In this document: piece after piece, positions 17,192-25,466 of the stretch | Position numbering within the stretch: position 1 is the first letter of the stretch | Layout of the letters: each line of letters opens with the position of its first letter | NCBI GenBank assembly: GCA_017857395.1 | Contig: JAFMDF010000051.1 | Coordinates: forward strand, 1 to 41,003 | Origin: Bacteroidota bacterium | GTDB taxonomy: Bacteria; Bacteroidota; Bacteroidia; Chitinophagales; Saprospiraceae | Direction of reading: 5' to 3' | Length of the DNA stretch: 41,003 nt | Made by a program: the position numbers and the translations under genes | Notes under the pieces: model-generated | The model's input: only the letters and a program-made list of their open reading frames with translations | Told to the model about the DNA's origin: nothing | Databases searched by the model: none

Positions 17192-18289
17192 ATGAAAATC
17201 CTCCATTTCTCTTCGGCAAAAACATGGCGAGGAGGAGAACAGCAAATTGCTTACCTCTACGAAGAATTGCAAAAAGAGCAAATTCAGCAATGGATTTTTT
17301 GTGCAAAAGGGAGTGCTTTAGCCACTTATTGCCAAGAACAAACTATTCCTTATTTTACTTACCAAAAACGATTTTCTGTTGATCCACTAGTTGCCTGTCA
17401 ATTCAAAAAAATAAGCAAAAAATTAAAAATTGACCTCATTCATTTACACGATGCCCATAGTCATACTTTTGGGTATATAAGTGCCATTTTAGGTAATACC
17501 GTTCCTTATATTCTAAGTAGAAGAGTTGATTTTCCAGTTAAGAATAATTGGTTGTCTTATCAAAAATATAATCATTCTTCTATCAAAAAAATGCTATCTG
17601 TTTCTCATTATGTGCAGCAAATTTTAGCGCCTTCCATTCATGATAAAACAAAATTACAAGTCGTTCATAGTGGTATAGATACCTCTCGATTTCAATATAC
17701 TAATCAGCATATTCTAAGAAAAGAATATGCTATTCCGCTAAATACATCAATTATCGCTAATGTAGCAGCCATCGCTCCACATAAAGATTATTTCACTTTT
17801 GTGGATACCGCTGCTATTTTATTAAAAAACAATCGAGCGTTAAAATTTTTAATTATTGGAGCAGATGGAGGAGAGGAAACGCGAATTAAAAAGTATATTC
17901 AGGAAAAAGAAGTAACAGACCATTTTATATTAACTGGTTTTAGAAAAGATATACCTCAAATTTTACCAGAAGTAGACATTTTTTTATTTACCAGTAAAGA
18001 AGAAGGCTTAGGCACTTCCGTAATTGATGCGTTGGCTTGTGGGATTCCTATTGTTGCTACAAAGGCTGGTGGTGTGCCAGAAATTATTCAAGATGGGAAA
18101 AATGGTTCTTTAGCACCCATTAAAGATGCGCCATCGTTAGCCAATAAAGTCGATGCGCTACTAAACGATTCCTCGACAAGAGCGAAATTCGTTAAAAACG
18201 GTCAACAAACGGCGTTACAATTTTCTAAAGAAGAAACGGCTAGGAAAACACTAGTTGTTTATCAAGAAGTATTAGCCAACAAATTTTAA
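17192..18289 (+). CDS. Glycosyltransferase family 4 (GT-B fold)
   Basis: A 365-residue retaining GT-B glycosyltransferase, probably cytoplasmic or membrane-associated, acting in cell-surface or lipopolysaccharide glycan assembly. The N-terminal Rossmann domain carries a GGEQQ loop (acceptor/donor gate, residues about 14-18) and HLHDAHSH; the C-terminal domain shows the GT4 signature SKEEGLGTSVIDALACG with the conserved E-x7-E arrangement binding the nucleotide sugar, followed by IVATKAGGVPEII. The sugar and acceptor cannot be deduced. The start ATG immediately follows heptamer repeats; its 3' end overlaps crcB on the other strand by 18 bases. Confidence 0.9.
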   Translation: MKILHFSSAKTWRGGEQQIAYLYEELQKEQIQQWIFCAKGSALATYCQEQTIPYFTYQKRFSVDPLVACQFKKISKKLKIDLIHLHDAHSHTFGYISAILGNTVPYILSRRVDFPVKNNWLSYQKYNHSSIKKMLSVSHYVQQILAPSIHDKTKLQVVHSGIDTSRFQYTNQHILRKEYAIPLNTSIIANVAAIAPHKDYFTFVDTAAILLKNNRALKFLIIGADGGEETRIKKYIQEKEVTDHFILTGFRKDIPQILPEVDIFLFTSKEEGLGTSVIDALACGIPIVATKAGGVPEIIQDGKNGSLAPIKDAPSLANKVDALLNDSSTRAKFVKNGQQTALQFSKEETARKTLVVYQEVLANKF

Positions 18290-18631
18290 TCCAATAAAAA
18301 TACAAAATAAACAGACCATAATACTCAGACCAATATTGGCTAAAGCATACATATAATTACCCGCTTGTAGTAAGTCAAATGTTTCTGCCGAAAAAGTAGA
18401 AAAAGTACTAAAACCTCCACAAAATCCTGTCATTAATAATAACTTGGTCGGATTACTCAAATTTCCTTTTAGACTTAATCCCATCAGCATCCCCAATACG
18501 ATACATGCTAAAGCGTTGGCAATAAAAGTAGCCAGTGGGTAATCCCACACTTGCGCCTTTAATAAGCGAGCAATACCATATCTGGAAATGCTACCTAAAC
18601 CGCCGCCAATGAAAACTAGTAGAAAATGCAT
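18272..18631 (-). CDS. crcB: Fluoride efflux channel CrcB (Fluc)
   Basis: A 119-residue four-helix membrane protein of the Fluc/CrcB fluoride channel family, which works as a dual-topology dimer protecting against fluoride. Diagnostic motifs are GGGLGSISRYG at the N-terminus, the conserved Asn in FIANALACIVLG, and the GFCGGFSTFSTFSAE segment that carries the phenylalanines lining the pore. It is a single-gene form (no second crcB beside it). No fluoride riboswitch was recognised upstream; the space is taken up by heptamer repeats. The C-terminus overlaps the end of the GT4 gene by 18 bases in convergent orientation. Confidence 0.93.
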   Translation of the reverse strand: MHFLLVFIGGGLGSISRYGIARLLKAQVWDYPLATFIANALACIVLGMLMGLSLKGNLSNPTKLLLMTGFCGGFSTFSTFSAETFDLLQAGNYMYALANIGLSIMVCLFCIFIGLKFVG

Positions 18632-18633
18632 TA

Positions 18634-18717
18634 GTTGATTGATTGCGAGTTGCAGGTTGCGGGTTGCGAGTTACGAGTATGATACAACCCGTAACTCGCA
18701 ACCCGCAACTCGTAACC
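18634..18717. repeat. Heptamer-periodic inverted repeat (locus C)
   Basis: The whole gap between crcB and queG is heptameric. Left part: G/A-TT-T-type units with GTT at 18634, 18649, 18656, 18663 and 18670. Right part: AAC at 18686, 18693, 18700, 18707 and 18714, always 7 apart. GGGTTGCGAGTTACG (18661-18675) is the exact reverse complement of 18690-18704. The array runs right up to the queG stop codon. Confidence 0.9.
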
Positions 18718-19641
18718 CTACTTTAAAAAGTCAATATTTCGTTTCAAACCAGCATACTTCGTTCGTTTAACTGGTGATTTTCTAAAAATTTCTCTGAATA
18801 CTTCTTCTGTAATTTCTTCCCACTCCTCTTTCTTTAGTTCGAGTAAATGTGGATGGGGTTCAAATTCAGGTTCTTGATGCTGTTTAGAAAAGCGATTCCA
18901 AGGACAAACATCTTGACAAATATCACAACCGAACATCCAGTTGTCAAATTTATCTTTATAATCTGGTGGAATGGTCTCTTTCAATTCAATCGTAAAATAC
19001 GAAATACATTTGCTACCATCTACTACATAGCCGTTTGGTGAAATTGCTTCTGTCGGACAAGCATCAATACAGCGGGTACATCGGCCACAATAATCTTTGA
19101 TAGGATGGTCGTACACTAATTCTATATCAATAATTAATTCCGCCAAAAAAAAATAAGACCCCTTTTTAGGATGAATTAATAAGGTGTTTTTACCAATCCA
19201 ACCTGCGCCCGTTTTTTTGGCCCATTCTCTCTCCATAACAGGTGCAGAATCAACAAAACATCTGCCATCTACTGCCCCAATTGTCTCATGAATAAAATTT
19301 AATAATGTTTTTAATTTATTTTTAAGGACGAAATGGTAATCTTTTCCGTAAGCATATTTAGAAATTTTGGGTGCAGTCGGATCTTCCTGCTTTTTTTCAG
19401 TAAAGTGATTATAGGTTAACGTAACGACTGTCTTTGCACCAGGTACTAATTTTCTAGGATCAATCCGCTTGTCAAAATGGTTTGCCATGTAGCCCATTTT
19501 GCCTTGCATGCCTTGGTTAAGCCATCGCTCTAAATTTTTGGCAGCATCGTCCAATTTTTCCGCCTTGGCAAAACCGACAAAGTCAAATCCTAAACGATTC
19601 GCTTCTTGAGTGATTAAAGATGTGTATTTTGCCTTTGACAT
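18718..19641 (-). CDS. queG: Epoxyqueuosine reductase QueG
   Basis: QueG reduces epoxyqueuosine to queuosine in tRNA, the last step of Q biosynthesis, using cobalamin and two [4Fe-4S] clusters. At 307 residues it is the standard short form. The N-terminal half carries the cobalamin-binding domain (PVMEREWAKKTGAGWIGKNTLL); the C-terminal half holds the ferredoxin-like cluster motifs CGRCTRCIDACPTEAI and CDICQDVCPWN. The start ATG at 19639-19641 fits the family N-terminus. It is transcribed alone; its stop codon touches heptamer locus C. A -7-like TATTTTTG lies on this strand at 19737-19730, but no -33 box was found. Confidence 0.95.
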   Translation of the reverse strand: MSKAKYTSLITQEANRLGFDFVGFAKAEKLDDAAKNLERWLNQGMQGKMGYMANHFDKRIDPRKLVPGAKTVVTLTYNHFTEKKQEDPTAPKISKYAYGKDYHFVLKNKLKTLLNFIHETIGAVDGRCFVDSAPVMEREWAKKTGAGWIGKNTLLIHPKKGSYFFLAELIIDIELVYDHPIKDYCGRCTRCIDACPTEAISPNGYVVDGSKCISYFTIELKETIPPDYKDKFDNWMFGCDICQDVCPWNRFSKQHQEPEFEPHPHLLELKKEEWEEITEEVFREIFRKSPVKRTKYAGLKRNIDFLK

Positions 19642-19697
19642 TTGTTATAGTGCCATTCCGTATCGAAATTGCTTGATATTTGTTGATTAATAAATAA

Positions 19698-19724
19698 AAC
19701 ACTAAGCAAGAACTTAGCGCTACA
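19698..19724. repeat. Half-copy of the 15.8-kb palindrome
   Basis: The segment reads CTAAGC-AAGA-ACTTAGCGCTACA and aligns with one arm of the 27-bp inverted repeat at 15809-15835 (CCAAGC-AGA-GCTTGGCGCTACA). Where one arm of the small internal stem differs (CCAAG/CTAAG), the partner has changed to match (CTTGG/CTTAG). It lies between divergent queG and the Nudix gene. Confidence 0.55.
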
Positions 19725-19748
19725 AACCACAAAAATAATCTTATCAAA

Positions 19749-20297
19749 ATGAAAAAAGAGAAAAATTGGCAATTATTAAAATCTGAGCCTGCCATTGATT
19801 TAAATATCGTAAAAATTCGCCACGATTATTATAAAAACCCAAGGAATGAAAAAACGGTAAAAGTGATAGTCATTGAAGGACATAATGCAGCAAATGTAAT
19901 TGCTAAAACTAAAGAAGGTAAAATTATTATGGTGCGCCAATTTCGTTTTGGTATTGGGGATTACACCTTAGAAATACCTGGCGGAATGATTGATGAAGGA
20001 GAAGATTTATTAAAAGCAGCACAAAGAGAAGTTAGGGAGGAAACAGGTTATGAAGGCGAAAATTGGCAATATTTAGGGAATGTTTTAGCCAACCCTGTTT
20101 GGATGGATACCACTATCCATCATTATTTCATGGATCATGCGGAAGTAAAGTATGAATTGGCATTAGATGAAGGGGAAGATATAGAAATTATACTGTTGAG
20201 TCCAGCAGAAATTTACAAAAAAATTGATGATGGAGACATCAAACATCCGCATACTATTTCAGCCTTTTATTTTGCTCGAAATATTTTTGGGTTTTAG
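19749..20297 (+). CDS. NUDIX hydrolase, ADP-ribose-pyrophosphatase-like
   Basis: A 182-residue Nudix enzyme. The Nudix box is complete, running from G79 through E85 and REVREETGY at 93-101 (GX5EX7REUXEEXGU). The upstream strand VRQFRFGIGDYTLEIPGG is typical of ADP-ribose or nucleoside-diphosphate-sugar pyrophosphatases (NudF/AdpP group), which hydrolyse the pyrophosphate bond to limit free ADP-ribose. Substrate is inferred from this subfamily likeness only. The gene is divergent from queG and stands in front of the long hairpin-rich region before htpG. Confidence 0.88.
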   Translation: MKKEKNWQLLKSEPAIDLNIVKIRHDYYKNPRNEKTVKVIVIEGHNAANVIAKTKEGKIIMVRQFRFGIGDYTLEIPGGMIDEGEDLLKAAQREVREETGYEGENWQYLGNVLANPVWMDTTIHHYFMDHAEVKYELALDEGEDIEIILLSPAEIYKKIDDGDIKHPHTISAFYFARNIFGF

Positions 20298-20323
20298 GGA
20301 ATAAATAGGGGGCAGGTTCACGA

Positions 20324-20410
20324 AATCTTAAATCATACATCATAAATCTACCTAATTTTTACGTGACAGATTTATGATTTAAGATTTATGAACTGCGATT
20401 TATGATTTTC
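20324..20410. repeat. Heptamer-periodic inverted repeat (locus D)
   Basis: Right arm: units starting GA at 20369, 20376, 20383, 20390, 20397 and 20404, mostly GATTTAT or GATTTAA. Left arm: the complementary units AATCTTA, AATCATA, CATCATA, AATCTAC at 20324, 20331, 20338, 20345. Period is exactly 7 in both arms. Confidence 0.88.
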
Positions 20411-20422
20411 TAAAATTAAAAC

Positions 20423-20454
20423 AGGGGCTTAGTAGTTATTGCTACTAAGCCCCT
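20423..20454. terminator. 13-bp perfect hairpin
   Basis: AGGGGCTTAGTAG (20423-20435) and CTACTAAGCCCCT (20442-20454) with a 6-base loop. On the minus strand it is followed by GTTTTAATTTT, on the plus strand only by ATTTAAATT, so it is a better terminator for leftward transcription but could end the Nudix transcript. Confidence 0.65.
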
Positions 20455-20460
20455 ATTTAA

Positions 20461-20670
20461 ATTAAAAAAGGTGAGAGCAAGACCAGATCTACCCCCCGAC
20501 GAACTGGTCTGCCTCACCTAAAGACTATTGCTAGCCTTTTCTTTACGGTTATGAGAATGAATCGGGGGAAGGTTATTGTGCGGGGGCACATTATAGTGAG
20601 CTTTGAGACCAGTTCTACCCCCCAAGAAACTGGTCTCGCTCACTTCTTAGAGCCACATCTGGCTCTAATA
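20461..20670. ncRNA. Candidate structured RNA: repeated hairpins with complementary C6 and G5 loops
   Basis: Hairpin 1 (20469-20519): AGGTGAG outer stem, AGACCAG inner stem (20480-20486/20504-20510), loop containing TCTACCCCCCGACG. Hairpin 2 (20595-20644): AGTGAGC outer, GAGACCAGTT inner (20605-20614/20628-20637), loop CTACCCCCCAAGA. Between them TCGGGGG (20562-20568) is exactly complementary to CCCCCGA in loop 1, and TGTGC-GGGG-GCACA (20577-20590) shows a G4 loop. Hairpin 3 is AGAGCCA-CATC-TGGCTCT (20649-20666). Read on the minus strand, hairpin 1 is followed by TTTTTT like an intrinsic terminator, so leftward transcription is the better guess. No known RNA family was recognised. Confidence 0.5.
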
Positions 20671-21153
20671 CTCTTTATAGTCAACTAGACATAAAAATCT
20701 AGTGTATATTACTTGTTTAATCGGCTTAAATTATATGAGAATCTATGAGGGGGAGAAAATAAAATGATTCCTAAAAGGAAATTTATATTTAATTATTTGT
20801 AGTCTTTATTTTACACATCATCTATTGCAAAAACCTTTCCCAAAATTCACTTTCCATGAAAAAAAATATAATTTTTTTTCTCTAATATTTAAATACTTTT
20901 AAATAAGGAACATTGTAAATTATTTTGTTGGGATAAATAGTTTACCTGTTATAGAATAACCTATTTTTTAAAGCATTTAAACTCGTTTTTTCAATGTTGA
21001 TGACGTTCCTTCTAAACGACTCCACAATAATACGAGCAATCTATTGTTGTATCCATTTAATTTCGTAATTAATGTGACGTAAAAACTGCCATCATGTTAA
21101 ATCAAAATGGTATATAGTCGTAATTTGACAGGCATTTAGGGGGTATAAGCGTC

Positions 21154-21166
21154 ATTCTGTCAGAAT
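21154..21166. promoter_or_regulatory. Palindrome in the htpG upstream region
   Basis: ATTCTG-T-CAGAAT is a perfect 13-base palindrome 77 bases before the htpG ATG. A -7-like TATCATTTG (21182-21190, one base too long for the consensus) lies just downstream, so the palindrome would sit over the -33 region as an operator. Confidence 0.35.
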
Positions 21167-21243
21167 TAAACAGATGGCATATCATTTGAGTGTTTTTTTG
21201 ATGGTCTTTGTGACTATTAATCAATAACATAAATCAATTAACC

Positions 21244-23109
21244 ATGCAAAAAGGTACTATATCAGTTTCTACTGAGAATATCTTTCCTATAATCAAGCAA
21301 TTTTTATATTCTGACCAGGAAATATTTCTTAGAGAACTTGTTTCAAACGCAACGGATGCGACTTCCAAATTAAAAACCTTAGCCTCTAGAGGAGCGGTAA
21401 AAGGAGAAATTGGAGATACGACTATTGAAATTCTAATCAATGAAGATGACAAAACCCTTACTATAAGGGATAAAGGTATCGGAATGGATGAGGAAGAGGT
21501 GATGAAGTACTTAAACCAAGTTGCTTTTTCTAGTGCGCAAGAATTCCTAGAAACTTACAAAAATGAGAGTAGCATTATCGGTCATTTCGGTCTAGGTTTT
21601 TATTCTGCCTTCATGGTCGCAGAAAAGGTGGAAGTTGTCACAAAATCGTATAAAGAAGGAAGCGAAGGTGTGACATGGACCTGCACAGGAAATACAGAGT
21701 TTATTTTAGATAAAAATGATAAAACAGAGCGAGGAACCGATATTATTCTTCATATTAGTGAAGATAGTGTCGAATATTTAGAAAAAGCGCGCATTGAAGG
21801 GCTTTTACAGAAATACTGCAAATTCCTTCCTGTAGAGATAAAATTTGGTACAAAGACCGAATATATCACAGAAGGTGAAGGAGATGATGCCGAACAAAAA
21901 GAAATTGAAGTTGAAAACATCATCAATAATCCAAATCCTGCTTGGAAAAAAATGCCAAAGGATTTAACAGACGAGGATTATACTAAATTTTATAACGAAT
22001 TATATCCATTTAGTAGCCCACCTTTATTCTGGATTCACCTAAATATTGATTTTCCTTTCAATCTAACCGGTATTTTATACTTCCCTAAAGTTAGTAATAC
22101 ACTAGAAGTACAAAAAAATAAAATCCAGTTATACTCTAATCAGGTATATGTAACCGATGATGTTAAGGAAATAGTTCCTGAATTCTTGACTTTATTACAT
22201 GGAGTCATTGATTCTCCTGATATTCCATTGAATGTTTCTCGTAGTTATTTGCAAAGCGATAAGAACGTAAAGAAAATTACGAGCCACATCACTAAAAAAG
22301 TAGCGGATAAATTAAAGGAATTATTCAAGAATGAAAGAGAATCTTTCGAGCAAAAGTGGGATGATATTGGCGTATTCGTCAAATATGGTATTGTGTCAGA
22401 TGAAAAGTTTGCAGAAAGAGCAACTAAATTCACTTTATTAAAAGACGTTGATGGTGGCTATTACACCATGGACGCTTATAAAGAAAAAATTAAGGATTTA
22501 CAGACCGATAAGCACGACAAGCAAATTTTGTTATATACGAATGCACCGCACGAGCATGATAGCTTTATTCAAGCAGCTAAAGGTCGGGGCTATAATGTGC
22601 TAGAAATGACGACTGTTCTAGACAATCATTTCATGCAGAAATTAGAAACAGCAGGAGAGAATGTCACTTTTGTTCGAGTTGATTCTGATACCGTAGATAA
22701 TTTAGTGCAGAAAGATGAAAAGACAGAGTCTGTCTTAAGTGAAAAAGAGGAAGAAGCAGTAAAAACTTTATTTACAGAATTAGTGACAGATGCAGGTGCT
22801 TCCGTTTCTACTAAGGCAATGTCTCCTGATGACCAACCTATCGTGATTACTCGTCCTGAATTTATGAGAAGAATGAAGGAGATGCAAGCGATGAATGGTA
22901 TGGGCATGGGTAATTTCCCTGATTCTTATAATGTAGTGGTCAACACAAATAATCCTTTAGTAGCCGATAAACTATTGAAGTTAGAAGGAGAAGAAAAAAC
23001 GAATTTAGCGAAATACTTAATTGATTTAGCGAAATTGAATCAGAATATGTTGAAAGGCGCTGACTTGACAAACTTTATTAATAAGAGTTTGGCGTTTGTA
23101 AAGAATTAA
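21244..23109 (+). CDS. htpG: Molecular chaperone HtpG (bacterial Hsp90)
   Basis: A 621-residue Hsp90 homologue, full length compared with the bacterial family. The N-terminal GHKL ATPase domain shows FLRELVSNATDA (the essential Glu and Asn), the DKGIGMDEEE ADP-contact loop, and IIGHFGLGFYSAFMV lid/G2 region. The middle domain has the client/ATP-arginine stretch PLNVSRSYLQSD; the C-terminal dimerisation domain contains NPDQ-like SPDDQPIVITRPEFMRRM and a Met-rich helix (MQAMNGMGMG) typical of HtpG. As in other bacteria it is expected to refold or remodel client proteins with DnaK. It has its own long upstream region and two hairpins downstream. Confidence 0.97.
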   Translation: MQKGTISVSTENIFPIIKQFLYSDQEIFLRELVSNATDATSKLKTLASRGAVKGEIGDTTIEILINEDDKTLTIRDKGIGMDEEEVMKYLNQVAFSSAQEFLETYKNESSIIGHFGLGFYSAFMVAEKVEVVTKSYKEGSEGVTWTCTGNTEFILDKNDKTERGTDIILHISEDSVEYLEKARIEGLLQKYCKFLPVEIKFGTKTEYITEGEGDDAEQKEIEVENIINNPNPAWKKMPKDLTDEDYTKFYNELYPFSSPPLFWIHLNIDFPFNLTGILYFPKVSNTLEVQKNKIQLYSNQVYVTDDVKEIVPEFLTLLHGVIDSPDIPLNVSRSYLQSDKNVKKITSHITKKVADKLKELFKNERESFEQKWDDIGVFVKYGIVSDEKFAERATKFTLLKDVDGGYYTMDAYKEKIKDLQTDKHDKQILLYTNAPHEHDSFIQAAKGRGYNVLEMTTVLDNHFMQKLETAGENVTFVRVDSDTVDNLVQKDEKTESVLSEKEEEAVKTLFTELVTDAGASVSTKAMSPDDQPIVITRPEFMRRMKEMQAMNGMGMGNFPDSYNVVVNTNNPLVADKLLKLEGEEKTNLAKYLIDLAKLNQNMLKGADLTNFINKSLAFVKN

Positions 23110-23122
23110 AAATAATGGTTGT

Positions 23123-23178
23123 ATTGCTATATTGTTTTATTGTTGTCGATTAAATGACCATCATAACAATATAGCAAT
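23123..23178. repeat. 14-bp inverted repeat downstream of htpG
   Basis: ATTGCTATATTGTT (23123-23136) and its exact reverse complement (23165-23178). In the left part TATTG recurs every 8 bases, so this is an octamer-periodic relative of the heptamer loci. Confidence 0.6.
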
Positions 23179-23210
23179 CATTCCATGTCGTTAATTTTTC
23201 ATTAATTTAA

Positions 23211-23246
23211 AAAAGCAAGGAACTATTGGCTAGTTTCTTGCTTTTT
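23211..23246 (+). terminator. htpG terminator
   Basis: AAAAGCAAGGAACTA (23211-23225) pairs with TAGTTTCTTGCTTTT (23231-23245), with one G:T wobble, a 5-base loop, and a T-run at 23242-23246. Confidence 0.8.
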
Positions 23247-23375
23247 CTATTTTAGGGTGACTTTTTTAAATCAAAAAAGTCTAAATTGCATAAGTACTAA
23301 CGAATAAACTATTTCGTTTTATTTAGGAACGGGTTAACTAAATTTTAGACAACTGTTCTATTTTTAATTAAATTG

Positions 23376-23759
23376 ATGTTTATGAAGATGTTATTAGGTT
23401 TTCTTTTCGTCTTAGGGAGTTTGATTGATTTACCTAATTTGGATTCAATCACAACCGCTTTAAGCCAAGGTAATGTAGAAGTATTATCTACCTACTTTGA
23501 TGAGTCTGTAGAGATTTCTGTAGCAGATGAGGAAGATGTATATGATAAAGCAGAAGCAAAGACTATATTGACCGATTTCTTCGCAGCTAATAAACCGTCT
23601 AAATTTGACCAAGTGCATAAAGGTACTTCAAAAGGACAGGATTCTGTTTACTGTATCGGGAACTTGAATACCGCCACTAAATCTTATCGAGTATATGTAT
23701 TTTTAAGAGTGGACGGAGGGAAGCAATTTATTCAGGAATTGCGTTTTGATGCGGAATAA
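23376..23759 (+). CDS. DUF4783 domain-containing small exported protein
   Basis: A protein of about 127 residues matching DUF4783, a Bacteroidota-specific family with an NTF2-like (cone-shaped) fold, function unknown. A short hydrophobic N-terminus (KMLLGFLFVLGSLI) is a signal peptide or anchor. The body shows the expected pattern ITTALSQGNVEVLSTYFDESVEIS, a central TILTDFFAANKP, and an RVYVFLRVDGGKQFIQELRF C-terminal sheet. Starts at 23376 or 23382 (MKMLLGF) are both possible; the TTG at 23373 is less likely. It converges on glyS; a 31-bp hairpin lies between. Confidence 0.8.
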   Translation: MFMKMLLGFLFVLGSLIDLPNLDSITTALSQGNVEVLSTYFDESVEISVADEEDVYDKAEAKTILTDFFAANKPSKFDQVHKGTSKGQDSVYCIGNLNTATKSYRVYVFLRVDGGKQFIQELRFDAE

Positions 23760-23807
23760 TAATATAAGCGTATAATAAATAGAGTTGTCTCGAACGGCTT
23801 TATTTGT

Positions 23808-23878
23808 AAAAGGGGTTTTAAAAGAAAGTCAAAATAATTTTTAGTAGATTATTTTGACTTTCTTTTAAAACCCCTTTT
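23808..23878. terminator. 31-bp perfect terminator hairpin between convergent genes
   Basis: Arms at 23808-23838 and 23848-23878 are perfect reverse complements over 31 bases with a 9-base loop, flanked by A and T runs so it can terminate in both directions (DUF4783 on the plus, glyS on the minus strand). Its outer half is homologous to the hairpin at 40076-40116. Confidence 0.9.
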
Positions 23879-23912
23879 TGATTTTGGGAACACTAAGTCC
23901 ACAAAATCAAAA

Positions 23913-25466
23913 CTAGAAAGAAGCTAATAAATGCTTCATATCTACTTTCTTGGATACGATATCCGCTACTTCATCAATTCCTACTCTAATCTGTTCTAAA
24001 GTATCTCTATCCCGAATCGTTACCGTATTATCTTCTAACGTATCAAAATCAATCGTTACACAGTAAGGTGTCCCAATCGCATCTTGACGTCTGTATCGAC
24101 GGCCAATCGCATCTTTTTCATCGTATTGGCACTTGAAATGAAGTTTTAATTTATCAAATACTTCCCTTGCTTTGCTGGTCAATTCTTCTTTATTTTTCAA
24201 TAAAGGCAATACGGCACATTTATTAGGTGCCAAAGCAGGCGGCAATTTAAGAACCGTTCTAGTAGAATCTTTTCCTTTTGCATCAGGCACCGTTTCTTCT
24301 TGCAATGCATGACTCATCATCGCCAAAAACATTCTATCGCAACCAATAGATGTTTCCACTACATAAGGCACGTAACTTTCGTTCTCCTGTGGGTCAAAGT
24401 ATTGCAACTTTCTACCTGATAATTCTTGGTGGCTACTCAAATCGTGATTCGTTCGAGAATGAATCCCTTCTAATTCTTTGAAACCAAACGGAAATTCAAA
24501 TTCAATATCCACCGCTGCATCTGCGTAGAATGCTAAATTATCGTGATCGTGAAATCGGAATTTCTCAGCGGGTGTTCCTAATGATTTATGCCACTTTAAT
24601 CGGTATTCTTTCCAGTAAGCATACCATTCTTTTTGCGTACCTGGTTTAATGAAAAATTGCATTTCCATTTGTTCAAATTCCCGCATACGGAAAATGAATT
24701 GACGAGCAACAATTTCATTTCTAAAAGCCTTTCCAATCTGTGCGATACCAAAAGGAAGTTTCTGACGAGTCGTTTTTTGTACATTCAAAAAGTTGACAAA
24801 AATACCTTGCGCCGTTTCTGGTCGTAAGTATAATTTACCTTCTTCGCCTGCGACATTGCCCAACTGCGTGTAAAACATCAAGTTAAACATCCGAACATCA
24901 GTCCAGTCATTAGATCCACTTACTGGACAATTGATTTTATATTCTTGCAACATGGCTTTCAAATCTGCCATATCTTCATTCGTCATCGCTGCGGCTAGTC
25001 GCAATCGGACGCCCTCAAATTTTTCGAGATTGGCTACCACTCTGCCATTTGTCTTTCTGAATTCTGCTTCATCAAAGGCCTCCCCAAATCGTTTTTTCGC
25101 TTTGGCGACTTCTTTATTTATTTTTCCCTCAATCTTATCCATGTACCCTTCAATCAACTGATCTGCTCGATACCGCTTATTAGACCCTTTATTGTCCACT
25201 AATGGATCACTAAAAGCATCTACGTGACCAGAAGCTTTCCAAGTCTTTGGGTGCATAAAAATAGCGGCATCAATACCGACAATATTTTCGTGCATTTGCA
25301 CCATAGAATCCCACCAATATTTTTTGATGTTATTTTTTAATTCTACCCCATAAGGGCCATAATCGTATACCGCACTCAATCCATCATACACTTCGCTGGA
25401 TTGAAATATAAAACCATATTCTTTACAATGTGAAACTAACTTTTTAAACTTATCGTCTTGTGCCAT
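23913..25466 (-). CDS. glyS: Glycyl-tRNA synthetase (single-chain, alpha-2 type)
   Basis: A 517-residue class II glycyl-tRNA synthetase of the dimeric, eukaryote/archaea-like type, rather than the GlyQ/GlyS heterotetramer. The N-terminal motif 1 region reads FKKLVSHCKEYGFIFQSSEVYDGLSAVYDYGP. Motif 2 is seen as RNEIVARQFIFRMREFEQMEMQFF, and motif 3 as VVETSIGCDRMFLAMM. The C-terminal anticodon-binding domain contains LPPALAPNKCAVLPLLKNK and GRRYRRQDAIGTPYCVTID. Length and motifs are standard; glycine activation and tRNA-Gly charging are secure. Confidence 0.96.
   Translation of the reverse strand: MAQDDKFKKLVSHCKEYGFIFQSSEVYDGLSAVYDYGPYGVELKNNIKKYWWDSMVQMHENIVGIDAAIFMHPKTWKASGHVDAFSDPLVDNKGSNKRYRADQLIEGYMDKIEGKINKEVAKAKKRFGEAFDEAEFRKTNGRVVANLEKFEGVRLRLAAAMTNEDMADLKAMLQEYKINCPVSGSNDWTDVRMFNLMFYTQLGNVAGEEGKLYLRPETAQGIFVNFLNVQKTTRQKLPFGIAQIGKAFRNEIVARQFIFRMREFEQMEMQFFIKPGTQKEWYAYWKEYRLKWHKSLGTPAEKFRFHDHDNLAFYADAAVDIEFEFPFGFKELEGIHSRTNHDLSSHQELSGRKLQYFDPQENESYVPYVVETSIGCDRMFLAMMSHALQEETVPDAKGKDSTRTVLKLPPALAPNKCAVLPLLKNKEELTSKAREVFDKLKLHFKCQYDEKDAIGRRYRRQDAIGTPYCVTIDFDTLEDNTVTIRDRDTLEQIRVGIDEVADIVSKKVDMKHLLASF

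Larger units (their letters stand above)
20298..21243. other. Long gene-free region between Nudix gene and htpG
   Basis: About 950 bases without a credible gene. From left to right it holds heptamer locus D (20324-20410), a perfect hairpin (20423-20454), the hairpin cluster with C6/G5 loops (20469-20666), an A/T-rich stretch with little structure (20700-21120), and a small palindrome near the htpG promoter region (21154-21166). Confidence 0.8.

Noticed and set aside
18634-18717. CRISPR array
   Set aside because: Units are 7 bases with no spacers and invert halfway; there are no cas genes.
20469-20644. attC-like integron recombination sites
   Set aside because: The two hairpins lack the conserved core sites, and there is no integrase or gene cassette.
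21172-21191. Sigma-54 promoter upstream of htpG
   Set aside because: TGGCAT with TTGA at about the right spacing is present, but the essential GC of the -12 element is missing.
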